Below are positions 52,574 through 61,713 of a stretch of DNA of 64,000 nucleotides, in pieces. The DNA is taken from positions 1 through 64,000 of the forward strand of contig CAZTSG010000001.1 in assembly GCA_964616835.1 (NCBI GenBank), given 5' to 3'. Origin of the DNA: JAAOZP01 sp964616835 (GTDB taxonomy: Archaea > Thermoproteota > EX4484-205 > JAAOZP01). Within the stretch, counting starts at the first letter, position 1. Each line of letters opens with the position of its first letter. A program made the translations under genes and the position numbers. The notes under the pieces are model-generated. The model ran no database searches. It was not told where the DNA came from and was given only the letters and a program-made list of their open reading frames with translations.

Positions 52574-52664
52574 CCGGCTTTAGAATCGTGATAAAGGCTT
52601 AAGCTTTTCCCAAATCCTCTACCGCTAAGCTTATTAATACAGCTGGTTCATACCGGTGCGCAAA

Positions 52665-52826
52665 ATGGTAGTATGCATGTCGTGCAATAGGCCGATAGAC
52701 CCCTACGAGAGATACGTGAAGTTCACATGCTTTAACTGCGGCGAAGTAACCATATGGCGTTGCGAGAAATGTAGAACGTTCTCTAGAGAAGTTAAGTGCC
52801 CGAAATGCGGTTACACGATGCCCTAG
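52665..52826 (+). CDS. Small zinc-ribbon protein (DUF1610-like)
   Basis: 53 residues, too short for most gene finders. Four CxxC pairs: CMSC, CFNC, CEKC and CPKC, giving two zinc sites, with a basic middle region (YERYVKFT) suited to RNA. Archaea commonly have such a gene just before aEF1B, as here (142 bases on). ATG 52665, TAG 52824-52826. A TATA-like TTATTAATAC at 52631-52640 lies 28 bases upstream. Confidence 0.85.
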   Translation: MVVCMSCNRPIDPYERYVKFTCFNCGEVTIWRCEKCRTFSREVKCPKCGYTMP

Positions 52827-52968
52827 CTCCTTAAAATAGTTCCCAAGGTAATCGCTTACTGAACGCTTGAGAAAAGCTTTATATAGTTTTTGAAGAATCG
52901 TGGGTCGTGTTGTTGCGTGGAAACATCAAGTTGGTTGCTTCGAATCCACGGGCTGGAGGAGAAGAGTG

Positions 52969-53256
52969 ATGAAGCAAATAATCTATACTCTGAGGATTTT
53001 CCCCGACGAGAACACTACGGATTTAGACGGGCTCCTTAAGAGGATAGAAGAGAATCTGAAGAGCGGTAGGATAATTGCTCATCAAGTGGCAGAACACTTC
53101 TTCGGCATGAAGATCCTCCTAGTGAATGTAGAGGCTCCTGAAGTAGACGGGGTTTCTGACAGGATTGAGGAGGAGATCAGGAATACGAACGGGGTCTCTG
53201 AGATGGAAATTTTAAACGTAACTAGGAAAGTGGAGGTTTGGAAAGAGGGTGGTTAG
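52969..53256 (+). CDS. ef1b: Translation elongation factor aEF1B (EF-1 beta)
   Basis: Nucleotide exchange factor for aEF1A, 95 residues: YTLRIFPDENTTDLDGLL, FFGMKILLVNVEAPEVDG and DRIEEEIRNTNGVSEMEILNVTRKVE (parts). The frame opens farther up, but ATG 52969 is preceded by GGAGGAG at the right distance and gives the family length. A TATA-like TTTATATAG is at 52879-52887, leaving a leader of about 65 bases. Confidence 0.88.
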   Translation: MKQIIYTLRIFPDENTTDLDGLLKRIEENLKSGRIIAHQVAEHFFGMKILLVNVEAPEVDGVSDRIEEEIRNTNGVSEMEILNVTRKVEVWKEGG

Positions 53257-53494
53257 GACATCCGAAGAGGACAGGAGGATAATCCCGCTTAGAAACTATA
53301 TTTTCGACATCCTTGAGAAGAAAAAGAGCATTACTCTCTCGGAGCTTTTAAGAGGTTTGGAGAAGGACGTGGGGAGAGTAAGCATCTCCGAGGTCGAGAG
53401 AGAGCTGATGGCGATGGAGATAAGAGGGATACTCCGGGTCTTCGCCTCGGGGAAGAAGGATCAAAGGCTGGAGCTCGTGAGCCCCGGCGGTTGA
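53249..53494 (+). CDS. Small protein, possible winged helix
   Basis: 81 residues overlapping the end of aEF1B by 8 bases. Predicted helix-helix-helix-strand pattern (NYIFDILEKKKSITLSELL then ISEVERELMAMEIRGILRVFA, in parts) looks like a winged helix but no family is certain. GTG 53249 follows GGAGGT. Cotranscribed with aEF1B and before FEN-1. Confidence 0.6.
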   Translation: MVRTSEEDRRIIPLRNYIFDILEKKKSITLSELLRGLEKDVGRVSISEVERELMAMEIRGILRVFASGKKDQRLELVSPGG

Positions 53495-53548
53495 ACCGGC
53501 TTCCAAACCCGAAACCGTTAATAGCTTCCCGAGCTCTACATACTTGTA

Positions 53549-54571
53549 ATGGGTGTTCAACTGGGAGACATAATTCCGGCGAGGGAGATAAGGCTGGAGA
53601 GCCTTTATAACAAGAGGATTGCGATAGACATGTATAACACGCTCTACCAGTTTCTCACTATAATAAGGGGGGCTGACGGAAGGCCTCTAATGGATGCTAA
53701 GGGAAGGATCACGAGCCACCTTTCGGGAATATTCTATAGGACGTGCAACTTTCTCTCTGCGGGGCTTAAGCCGATTTACGTCTTCGACGGCGAGCCTCCG
53801 AAGATTAAGAGGGAGGAATCGGAGAGAAGAAGGATGCTGCGTGAGGAAGCCTCTAGGAAATACGAGGAGGCCTTAGCAACCGGGAGGATTGAGGAGGCTC
53901 GTAAGTACGCACAGATGTCCGCGACCCTAGACGAGTATCTTATTCAATCGGCTGAGAAGCTAATCAGCCTAATGGGCATACCTGTCGTACACGCGCCGTC
54001 GGAGGGGGAGGCTCAGGCTGCGCACATGGTTTCTACGGGCGTGGCAGACTATGTTGGCAGCCAGGATTTCGACTCCCTCCTATTCGGGGGGAAGATGCTC
54101 GTGAGAAACCTTGCGATAACGGGTAGAAGGAAGCTCCCAGGTAAGAAAGCGTACGTGGAGGTTAATCCAGAGGAGATCTCTCTGGAAGAGACTTTGAAGA
54201 CGCTTGCGATCACTAGGGAGCAGTTGATAGATATTGCTCTGCTCGTAGGCACTGATTACACTGAGGGTATAAAGGGCATTGGACCCAAGAGGGCGCTGGA
54301 GCTCGTTAGAAGCGGGTTGAGCCTGGAAGATGTTTTCAAGAAGTACGGAGAAGACTTGTCTAAGATCTCGAGATATTACGAGGCTAAGGAATTCTTCCTG
54401 CATCCGCAGGTTAAGGACTTGGGCGAGCTGGAGTGGAGAGATATAGATGAGGATGGTGTTATAAGATTCCTGCACGACGAGCATGACTTCTCCTTGGACA
54501 GGGTTGCAAAAGCCATTGAAGAGGTTAAGAAGAAAAAGCCTGCGGAAGGAGCCTTATCAAAGTGGTTTTAA
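53549..54571 (+). CDS. fen: Flap endonuclease FEN-1
   Basis: Removes 5' flaps of Okazaki fragments. 340 residues: N-nuclease region IAIDMYNTLYQFLTII, YVFDGEPPKIKREE, I-nuclease region APSEGEAQAAHMV, VGSQDFDSLLFGG, helix-hairpin-helix IKGIGPKRALELV, and the C-terminal PIP-box-like ALSKWF for PCNA binding. ATG 53549. Works with ligase (10972) and polymerase B (58842). Confidence 0.96.
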   Translation: MGVQLGDIIPAREIRLESLYNKRIAIDMYNTLYQFLTIIRGADGRPLMDAKGRITSHLSGIFYRTCNFLSAGLKPIYVFDGEPPKIKREESERRRMLREEASRKYEEALATGRIEEARKYAQMSATLDEYLIQSAEKLISLMGIPVVHAPSEGEAQAAHMVSTGVADYVGSQDFDSLLFGGKMLVRNLAITGRRKLPGKKAYVEVNPEEISLEETLKTLAITREQLIDIALLVGTDYTEGIKGIGPKRALELVRSGLSLEDVFKKYGEDLSKISRYYEAKEFFLHPQVKDLGELEWRDIDEDGVIRFLHDEHDFSLDRVAKAIEEVKKKKPAEGALSKWF

Positions 54572-54572
54572 A

Positions 54573-55259
54573 CTAGAAGCCGTATTCTCCTCTCAGCGGG
54601 ACAAATATCACCGGCCCCATGTTAATTGTGCTCACCCTCCCCTTCTCATCCTTCTTGACGAGCATTAGGTTCTGCTCAAAAAACTCTGATTGGACGGGTA
54701 TTACCATTCTTCCATTCGGCTTCAACTGCTCTATGAGCGGCTCAGGGATTCTTGGCGCTGCAGCAGTTACCGAAATACAGTCGTATGGCGCTTCCTCCCA
54801 ATAGCCCTTTGACCCGTCTCCCTCTATTACTTTAACAACCTTGTCAAACCCGAGCCTGGAGAGGTTTCTTCTTGCAAACTCGACCAGCCTATGGTTTATT
54901 TCAATCGTGAAGACCAAGGGCTTTGAAGAATCCAGATTAGGACAGGTTAAAACAGCTAGAGTAGCTGCATGATACCCCCCGCCGGTACCTACTTCAAGGA
55001 TTTTCTCACCCACTTGAACATTCAGAAGCTCATTCATTATCGCAACCATGTGGGGTGCCGATATGGTCTGGTTAGTATCCCCTAGGGGCAGGGGGATATC
55101 GTCGTAAGCATGCTTCAACTGGTCTGGCCACACAAACTCGTGCCTAGGCACCCTCAGCATAGCGTTCTTCACTTTTTCTGTTTTTATCACCCCCTCTTCA
55201 ACGAGTTGCTCCACAAGCCTTCTCCTCTTTTCAAAATACGGATCTGAACTCTTCTCCAT
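54573..55259 (-). CDS. pcm: Protein-L-isoaspartate O-methyltransferase
   Basis: Repairs damaged aspartate in proteins with S-adenosylmethionine. 228 residues: TISAPHMVAIMNELL, EVGTGGGYHAATLAVL (SAM site), VIEGDGSKGYWEEAPYDCISVTAAAPRIPEPLIEQL (in parts VIEGDGSKGYW and ITVTAAAP-like SVTAAAPRIP), and C-terminal LVPLRGEYGF-like VPLRGEYGF. Convergent with fen, stops adjacent. Confidence 0.94.
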   Translation of the reverse strand: MEKSSDPYFEKRRRLVEQLVEEGVIKTEKVKNAMLRVPRHEFVWPDQLKHAYDDIPLPLGDTNQTISAPHMVAIMNELLNVQVGEKILEVGTGGGYHAATLAVLTCPNLDSSKPLVFTIEINHRLVEFARRNLSRLGFDKVVKVIEGDGSKGYWEEAPYDCISVTAAAPRIPEPLIEQLKPNGRMVIPVQSEFFEQNLMLVKKDEKGRVSTINMGPVIFVPLRGEYGF

Positions 55260-55313
55260 CCTTCTCCTAAACGATATTTCTTAAATCTGGGATAAAACCG
55301 TTTTTTATTGATT

Positions 55314-55736
55314 ATGGATGCGGTGATAGAGACGGTTCATGGAAGGGGGCATAGGAACATAAGGGCTACGCACCCGACTACGCTGGCTGTTACTAGAGAT
55401 GTTGAAGTGGGGAGGACTGGAGACTGTTTTCTCATCGTCTCCGCAGACAAGTCTCCGCGAACCCTGTCGGAGGATTTTAAAAACGCTGCTAGAAAACCCG
55501 TTAAGATAAGCGTTGAAATAATAGTTGGAGACCTTGTGGACGAGTTCTACTGCTACGGCGACCCTGCTCTTACGTTTAAAGATGATCGTACAATGGTGTT
55601 CAGGAAAAGCTCGTACGTTTGCGACAAGACTGTCGGAATCAGGAGCAATAAGAGCGCAATAGATATAGACCGAAGAATAGTTGAAAGGTTGAGAAACGGT
55701 TGCGAGGCTGTTGTAAAGCTCAGGATCAACCCGTGA
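55314..55736 (+). CDS. DUF371 family protein
   Basis: Conserved archaeal protein of unknown function, about 140 residues. The family signature is GHRNIRATHPTTLAVTRD with a following DCFLIVSADKS. Starts at ATG 55314 (TTG 55308 possible). Divergent from pcm with 50 bases between. Confidence 0.82.
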   Translation: MDAVIETVHGRGHRNIRATHPTTLAVTRDVEVGRTGDCFLIVSADKSPRTLSEDFKNAARKPVKISVEIIVGDLVDEFYCYGDPALTFKDDRTMVFRKSSYVCDKTVGIRSNKSAIDIDRRIVERLRNGCEAVVKLRINP

Positions 55737-55770
55737 TTGAAGCAGCTCTGCAACAAATGCTAGTGCTAAG

Positions 55771-56832
55771 CTATCTTTCGCGCTCTCCTCTTATAAACTC
55801 TTCAAACCTTCTCTTAGCCTCTTCGTAAGGCATTTGGACCGGAGGATGCTTGAAGCAGTATGCGGACACGCTTATCAAAGGCCCGCTTACACCCCTGTCC
55901 AAAGCTACTTTAACCCCTCTTAAAGCGTCTATTATGACTCCCGCACTATTCGGAGAATCTATTACCGAGAGCTTAAGGTCTATAGTTAGGGGCGCGCCCC
56001 CGAAGTATCTTCCTTTAATCCATATGTAGCATATCTTCTCGTTTTCTAGGAACGGAATATAGTCGCTGGGGCCTATTCTAAGGGGCATCTCGTAGGGAGA
56101 CATCGCTCTGACTGCTGAGGTCTTGCTTTCTCTTTTAGAGACGAGCCTCTGCTGCTCCAGCATATTCAGGAAGTCTGTGTCCCCACCTATGTTGAGCTGG
56201 TACGACTCATCAACTTTAACCCCTCTGTCTACAAGCAGTTTGATCAGAGTCTTGTGCAAGACTGTTGCGCCAAGCTGGCTCATCACGTCGTCCCCGGCTA
56301 TCGGCAACCCTTTTTCCTCGAACCTCTTCTGCCAATCCTCAGAAGACGCTATGAAAGTCGGCATAGCGTTGATGAATGCTACACCCGCCTCCAAGGCTGA
56401 TTGAGCATAGAAACGGCTTCCCTTCTCGCTCCCCACGGGGAGATAGTTTATTAAGACTTCTGCCCCAGAAGACTTCAACTCCTCAACAACGTCAACATCC
56501 CTATCTTCAGAGAACCTTATAACCTCCCTTAAGTATCTGCCCACCCCGTCTAGAACAGGGCCTTTCTTCACGGTTACTCCAAGCTTAGGGACTTCTTGAA
56601 ACCTGATCGTGTTATTCGGCTTCTCGAATATTGCTTCACTCAAATCCTTACCGACCTTTCTACGGTCAACGTCGAATGCTGCTACAAACTCTATATCCTC
56701 CGGTCGGTACCCTCCTACATCGGGGTGTGCTAATCCTGTTTGCTCCCCCGCCTCTTTATAGTATTGGATCCCTTGGACTAGGGCTGATGCGCAATTACCC
56801 ACTCCAGCTATTGCTACCTTTATTCTTCCCAA
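55771..56832 (-). CDS. ino1: myo-Inositol-1-phosphate synthase
   Basis: Converts glucose-6-phosphate to inositol-1-phosphate, the first step to archaetidylinositol lipids and solutes. IAGVGNCASALVQGIQYY binds NAD; AAFDVDRRKVGKDLSEAIF, NYLPVGSEKG, GDDVMSQLGAT and NIGGDTDFLNM are family blocks. The frame extends to GTG 56898, overlapping the previous gene, but a TATA-like TTTTATAAGG at 56858-56867 lies inside and predicts a start at TTG 56832, which gives the usual N terminus. About 353 residues. Confidence 0.92.
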   Translation of the reverse strand: MGRIKVAIAGVGNCASALVQGIQYYKEAGEQTGLAHPDVGGYRPEDIEFVAAFDVDRRKVGKDLSEAIFEKPNNTIRFQEVPKLGVTVKKGPVLDGVGRYLREVIRFSEDRDVDVVEELKSSGAEVLINYLPVGSEKGSRFYAQSALEAGVAFINAMPTFIASSEDWQKRFEEKGLPIAGDDVMSQLGATVLHKTLIKLLVDRGVKVDESYQLNIGGDTDFLNMLEQQRLVSKRESKTSAVRAMSPYEMPLRIGPSDYIPFLENEKICYIWIKGRYFGGAPLTIDLKLSVIDSPNSAGVIIDALRGVKVALDRGVSGPLISVSAYCFKHPPVQMPYEEAKRRFEEFIRGERER

Positions 56833-56876
56833 TTCCTGATATGAGAATTGTTTTACCCTTATAAAATTAACTCGAT

Positions 56877-57371
56877 TCACTTCAGTTTTAAACCGCACTT
56901 CCTACAGTATCTTATCCCCTCCGTGACAGGGGCTCCGCACCTTGGGCAGAAGCCGACTACTTCACCCAGCTTCTTAGGCTTCTCCTCCTCTTCCTCCTCC
57001 CTGAAGGATTCCTCCGGCGCTTCTTCAACAACCTCCTCCGGCGCAGTTTCCTCGTACGCTTGCTCAGTCTCCACTCCGCCCGCCTCCACCTCCTCCTGGA
57101 CCCCGTAGGAATCCTCTTCGACTCTTTTCCGAGGAGCCTCTTCAACAGCTTCTGCAGGAATTAGTATTTTCTTCCTCTTCGGTTTAATCAATATCGAAAT
57201 TATCACCACTATGAAGCCGATCCAGAAAAGGATGGTTGTAAGCGATATGAACGTGTTTTCACCACCAATATTACTTATTATGGTTTCCCTAATCATTCCC
57301 TGAGTGCTTTGAAGATATAGTCCAAGTGCTATGAGTAACACGCCTACTGCTAAGACGTTCGATTTATTCAA
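56877..57371 (-). CDS. Membrane protein with acidic linker and C-terminal zinc ribbon
   Basis: 164 residues: two membrane helices (about 6-23 and 42-62), a basic turn (KPKRKK), a long Glu-rich, probably disordered linker (70-135), and a zinc ribbon FCPRCGAPVTEGIRYCRKCG at 142-161. Such tails bind other proteins, but the partner is unknown. TTG 57371 is about 26 bases from a TATA-like AGTTAATTA. Neighbour of ino1 on the same strand but probably a separate transcript. Confidence 0.75.
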   Translation of the reverse strand: MNKSNVLAVGVLLIALGLYLQSTQGMIRETIISNIGGENTFISLTTILFWIGFIVVIISILIKPKRKKILIPAEAVEEAPRKRVEEDSYGVQEEVEAGGVETEQAYEETAPEEVVEEAPEESFREEEEEEKPKKLGEVVGFCPRCGAPVTEGIRYCRKCGLKLK

Positions 57372-57444
57372 TTCCCATAGATAACGGGATCAGGTAGTAA
57401 TTAACTTTTTTCTATAATCACGGCGATGACTGGTGGACTGTTTT

Positions 57445-57855
57445 TCAGAGCACGTTTTGACGCCTGATTATGACGAGGCTTATTACAGTCAGGATGATGC
57501 AGATTATGCTTAAGATTAGTTCCATCGAAGAAACCATTCCTTGGGCAATAGCGAAATACAACGGCGGGGAAACTCCGGCAACCCCCATCACTATTCCTGT
57601 TAAAAACATGTAGCGCACAGCCCGCTTAAATGCTGTATCGGAAATACACCTTACGCATAGGGAGGCGCCTATTAGCGCTCCTGCAACGGTCAAATTGTAC
57701 GCCTCGCCTGCTGTAAAAATGCTTGTCGAAAAATATGCTACTGCAAGAATCATCCCCGGCAGTAGGTTGAGCAGCTTGCCTCCTGAGACAAGTTTCTTTT
57801 TTGGAGTCGTTTCTCCAGCGTTCTCTTCCGAGCTCAATACTACGCCCACCTTCAA
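57445..57855 (-). CDS. Membrane protein with four helices
   Basis: 136 residues: a hydrophilic N-terminal segment (1-30), then helices near 30-50, 54-72, 80-103 and 107-130. No family recognised. TTG 57855 opens the frame; a TATA-like TTTTTAAAAAG at 57858-57868 predicts TTG 57837 instead, a leaderless start six codons in. Follows the oxidoreductase gene on the same strand after 17 bases. Confidence 0.65.
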   Translation of the reverse strand: MKVGVVLSSEENAGETTPKKKLVSGGKLLNLLPGMILAVAYFSTSIFTAGEAYNLTVAGALIGASLCVRCISDTAFKRAVRYMFLTGIVMGVAGVSPPLYFAIAQGMVSSMELILSIICIILTVISLVIIRRQNVL

Positions 57856-57872
57856 ACAGCTTTTTAAAAAGG

Positions 57873-58820
57873 TTACGTGCCAATATCTACGGAATTACCG
57901 GTTGCGGAGGATTTTAAACTGGCTTCGATTATTTTAAGGGCTTCTACAGCATCCTCCTCCCCGGGACTGGGGTTTGCGTCACTAACTATGCATTCTATGA
58001 AATGTTTCAACTCGTAACGCAGAGGCTCGCTCCACTCGGAGAACGGGGTTATCCTATCATCCTTAGAGCTTAGGGTTACTTGCTGCGTAACCAAGTCGGC
58101 TTCAACCATTCCTTCAGACCCTATTACTTCTATGCTCCTTATCTTGTACGGGGTCAGCCAGTTCGCCTTGATTATGGCCATTCTCCCACTGGGGAAGGTT
58201 AAGACTATCGTAGCATAGTCCTCGTGAACCCTGTGCATGGATCTCCCCGTCTTGGCGTATACCTTAACCGGGTCCTCTGAGAAAAAGTATCTCATCAAAT
58301 CTATGTCGTGTATTGCAGTATCTAAGAGGACTCCTGAATCAGTGATTCTCTCAGGCCACCTTCTGACTCTTGTTGCTGAAGCCATGATCACCTCGCCCAG
58401 AGCCCCTTCCTCAATGTATCTCTTGACCATTCTCGCAGCAGGGTTGAACCTTTCAATAAACCCGACCATAATCTTAACTTTTCTGTTTTTCAGAAAGCTG
58501 ATGAGTTCAAGCGCGTCCTTTACGGTTGGTGTGAAAGGTTTCTCGACGAGAAGGTGCTTCACGTTTTTCAATGCTAGCTGCATCGCCACCTCCTTGTGCG
58601 TGGAAGTTGGCGTGGAAACAACTGCTCCGTCATACATGTTTTCAGGAATCTCGGAGACATCTACGTAATAAGGGACGTTGTAAAGCTTACCGTAGGCGCT
58701 AGCTCTCTCCCTATCTATGTCGCACACGCCTCCGAGGCTCCCGAGTTCTGCAAGAACCCTTACATGATTTTTCCCGAAGCCTCCTGCCCCAACGACTATG
58801 ATGCTTGGCTTTCCCACCAT
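57873..58820 (-). CDS. Gfo/Idh/MocA family oxidoreductase
   Basis: NAD(P)-dependent sugar or polyol dehydrogenase. IIVVGAGGFGKNHVRVLAEL Rossmann start, HLLVEKPFTPTVKDA with the EKP motif, and DTAIHDIDLMRYFF with active-site His-Asp-Ile-Asp. ATG 58820 lies after GGGGAG; GTG 58829 is possible. About 315 residues. Nearby ino1 hints at inositol metabolism, but this is only proximity. It differs clearly from the copy at 1024. Confidence 0.88.
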   Translation of the reverse strand: MVGKPSIIVVGAGGFGKNHVRVLAELGSLGGVCDIDRERASAYGKLYNVPYYVDVSEIPENMYDGAVVSTPTSTHKEVAMQLALKNVKHLLVEKPFTPTVKDALELISFLKNRKVKIMVGFIERFNPAARMVKRYIEEGALGEVIMASATRVRRWPERITDSGVLLDTAIHDIDLMRYFFSEDPVKVYAKTGRSMHRVHEDYATIVLTFPSGRMAIIKANWLTPYKIRSIEVIGSEGMVEADLVTQQVTLSSKDDRITPFSEWSEPLRYELKHFIECIVSDANPSPGEEDAVEALKIIEASLKSSATGNSVDIGT

Positions 58821-58841
58821 GCTTAACACTCCCCGTTATTT

Positions 58842-61295
58842 TCACATGAAGTCTTTAAGCTTTAGGCTCTTCCTAGGAGGCTCTATCTCTATACCCAGCG
58901 GGTCGAGAACCTGTTCGAAAGTAGCTTTCATGACTTCCAGATACTTATCCAAGTCTATCTCTTCTATCCGAGCTAGTTTAACAGGCTTAACGCCGTTCTT
59001 AACCTTAACGTAGGATATTATGTCGCCAGCCCTAGCTTTGACTCCCAACTCCCTCTCAAGCTGTTTCGCTGCTTTAACGTGTTGCGGCGTGCTCTTCTCA
59101 TAGTCGTTTAAAGGCTTGCTTAGCATTACGTCGAAAGCAAGCTCCTCGAGGCTAAGCTGCCGGTTGACAAGCTTCTCAACATACTCGTTTATCATGTTCT
59201 TTATGCTGGCGACAGCCGTGTTAAACTCCTCCTCGTTCCTAACCTTGCTGAGCACGTTAATCATATCGTGAAAAGCCTGTTTCACGAACTTTGGTGTTGA
59301 GCTCTTCTTCCCGACAAGACCCTTTATATCTACATTGCCGTCCTCAGTAACTCCCAAATAGTTCTTCTTACGCTGGCTGAAAACCCCATACCTGTAAACC
59401 TTGTCGATGTTAAGCTCAATATTATATTTTTTCCTCACGAATTCGATGAGCTTCTCAACCTCCTCGGGCTTGGGGTCTCTCAGGAAGATGGAATCAGTAT
59501 CTCCGTAGACGACCTCTATGCCAAGGTTGTTCGCCGTTTCAACAAGCTCGGTGAAGATCCCCCTACCTATCCAGGTTACTGTCTCGGCTGCTGAAGGAGC
59601 GTAGAAATGAAAAGTGTCTGCTCCCATAACTCCGTAACTAGCGTTTATGAAAACCTTTATCGCCCTCTGTACAACGTCGTAGAAAGCACGCTTCTCCACG
59701 GTTTCAGCCTTCTTGGAAAGGGGCTGGTAGTATTTTACACGGAGCTCTCTCAAGGCGCCTATTATGGAGCTCTCTATGCCTCTTCTCTTCACGCATATCC
59801 AGTGCGGAGAATTCATTGGAGTATTGCTTTTACACTCTTCATGCCTACACCTGACGGTCTCGTAACTTATGTTGAAATTCATTATTATGCTCGGATATAG
59901 GGATGCGAAGTCAAGTATCACTAGGTTAAAGTACAGTCCCGGCTTTGGCTCAAGCACTATCGCCCCTCTATACTTCTTACCCTTTATGATTGCTTCGGAC
60001 TTCTTCTCGCTCTTGAGCTGTAAAATATCCTCCTGCCTCGGTATCAGGTAATTGTTTCTCCTATGTAAACTTAAGAGCATGCTTTTAATCCACGTGGAGA
60101 CACCGTGCCTGACAACATCCTCCATGGGCAGCCTGCTTATCCTCATGAAGAGTATGAGGAGCTTGAGTAGAAGATAGTCCCTATTGGCGATCAAGTCGAA
60201 GGTTATCTCAGCGTCTCTGAAACAGTATTCAGCAAGCTCCCTCGGCTTCAGCATCCAAATATCTTCAGTCAGAGCTATCTTCCCCTTGCCGAGTAAAGCC
60301 CTGCCTATGGCGTCTAAGGTCACCTCCTTGTAAATACCTCCGTAAGCGTAGTTTTGTATCGATTTGTTGAAGAAAACCCTGTAAAGGTCTATGTGAACCC
60401 CTTCGGTGAGGTCGACATAGTCCTTGCCTTTTTCCAATGGGGCTTCCTCGTCTAGCGATAGCTTGCTAGCCCTATTGTACAGGTAGAGAAGGTCGAATTT
60501 ATCGCCGTTGAAGGTCACTAGGAACGGGTATTTCCTTATTTCCTTAAACACTTCTTTCAAAAGTTTCTCTTCGCTTGAAACATGGATTATTTTCTTAACC
60601 CCGTCGTACTCCTCCCCGTCGAAATCGTCAAGAACATAAACCTTGTTTTCCCCCGCGTTGGATTTGAAGGCGACGGAAATTATCGGGTCCTCCGCCTTAC
60701 TAGCATCAGGAACATGATTGGGGCCGGGGGGCTTTACTTCTATGTCGAGTGAGGAAAGCTTCATGAAAGGTATCGGCTGGTTCAGCATCTCGATGAGTTC
60801 TCTCATCTCCGGGTATTCGGATTCTGGCGGCTTGACAGCTTCCTCAAGCGTCGTTTCCAAACGTCTTTCAACAAGCTTCCCATCTACTATGTCGTAATAG
60901 AACCCCGGCTTCTTGTCAGTATCGTATATGTAGCACCAGGTGTAGTGAATATCCGCTTCCCAAGCTCTCCCCAATATCTCCCTTATCGAGGTTGCGGACC
61001 CTCCTATGGACAAAGGGTCCTTTGCAACGACTTTTCTGAAAACCCTCTCCCTATCTTCCAGCAGATCATACTTCTTAACTTCCTCAATCCTATCAAAGCC
61101 GTGATGATTAATCAACTGCTGGTTGCTCATCAATTCCTCTATGCTTAAATCGGTTAGCAAATACGGCTGATGAGCCTCGTTAGACGGGATAATCACCATC
61201 TCCCGCTTCTCCGGATCGTATAGTTTAAGCAAAACCCTTCTGTTGTCTCCATCGTAGGAGGCGGAGACTAGTATCAGCCCCTTCCTTTCTTCCAT
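58842..61295 (-). CDS. polB: Family B DNA polymerase
   Basis: Replicative-type polymerase, 817 residues. Exonuclease site SLDIEV (Asp184, Glu186) and FNGDKFD; polymerase motifs A DFASLYPSIIMNFN, B INASYGVMGADTFHF (parts) and C VVYGDTDSIF; then the thumb (SKPLNDYEKSTPQHV). Complete with no intein. It may be the main replicative enzyme; which crenarchaeal paralogue is not decided. ATG 61295. Divergent from pop5, 82 bases apart. Confidence 0.94.
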   Translation of the reverse strand: MEERKGLILVSASYDGDNRRVLLKLYDPEKREMVIIPSNEAHQPYLLTDLSIEELMSNQQLINHHGFDRIEEVKKYDLLEDRERVFRKVVAKDPLSIGGSATSIREILGRAWEADIHYTWCYIYDTDKKPGFYYDIVDGKLVERRLETTLEEAVKPPESEYPEMRELIEMLNQPIPFMKLSSLDIEVKPPGPNHVPDASKAEDPIISVAFKSNAGENKVYVLDDFDGEEYDGVKKIIHVSSEEKLLKEVFKEIRKYPFLVTFNGDKFDLLYLYNRASKLSLDEEAPLEKGKDYVDLTEGVHIDLYRVFFNKSIQNYAYGGIYKEVTLDAIGRALLGKGKIALTEDIWMLKPRELAEYCFRDAEITFDLIANRDYLLLKLLILFMRISRLPMEDVVRHGVSTWIKSMLLSLHRRNNYLIPRQEDILQLKSEKKSEAIIKGKKYRGAIVLEPKPGLYFNLVILDFASLYPSIIMNFNISYETVRCRHEECKSNTPMNSPHWICVKRRGIESSIIGALRELRVKYYQPLSKKAETVEKRAFYDVVQRAIKVFINASYGVMGADTFHFYAPSAAETVTWIGRGIFTELVETANNLGIEVVYGDTDSIFLRDPKPEEVEKLIEFVRKKYNIELNIDKVYRYGVFSQRKKNYLGVTEDGNVDIKGLVGKKSSTPKFVKQAFHDMINVLSKVRNEEEFNTAVASIKNMINEYVEKLVNRQLSLEELAFDVMLSKPLNDYEKSTPQHVKAAKQLERELGVKARAGDIISYVKVKNGVKPVKLARIEEIDLDKYLEVMKATFEQVLDPLGIEIEPPRKSLKLKDFM

Positions 61296-61377
61296 TTCTC
61301 TTTTCTTACTCGACGTTGATTCTCATTCTCGCTATATAGGTTTATCTCCTTGGGTTAGGAACAAATACTGTAGGATT

Positions 61378-61698
61378 ATGCCGGTAAAAGAGTATAAAAC
61401 AAGATACGTAGTGTTCGAGGTTAAGAACCGCGAGGAATTGATTAAGACGCTTAAAAACGCTCAAAACACCCAGCCGGGCTTCCGTTTTAAAATAGTCCGC
61501 GAGTACGACGGGCTCGTTGTCGTAAAGTGCCCGCACAAGGCTGTTCCGATTCTCAGAGAAATAGTGGACAGCCTTGTTAAACCCCCGCTCACTCCAAGTT
61601 TGAGAATAATAGGTGTCTCGGGCACCTTGAGGAAGGCTGTCAACAAATTCTGTATTACGAGGATTCCGCAGGGCAAAGATTATAAGGCTTGGGAATAA
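61378..61698 (+). CDS. rnp2: RNase P protein component 2 (Pop5)
   Basis: Protein subunit of RNase P, 106 residues. Typical arrangement: TRYVVFEVKNREELIKTLKNA (parts), LVVVKCPHKAVPILREIVD (parts) and the C-terminal IIGVSGTLRKAVNKF, which matches the VSGTIRK motif. ATG 61378. Begins the Pop5-psmA-SBDS-Rrp4-Rrp41 cluster known from archaea. Confidence 0.8.
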   Translation: MPVKEYKTRYVVFEVKNREELIKTLKNAQNTQPGFRFKIVREYDGLVVVKCPHKAVPILREIVDSLVKPPLTPSLRIIGVSGTLRKAVNKFCITRIPQGKDYKAWE

Positions 61699-61713
61699 TA
61701 ACTTGAAAGAGTC

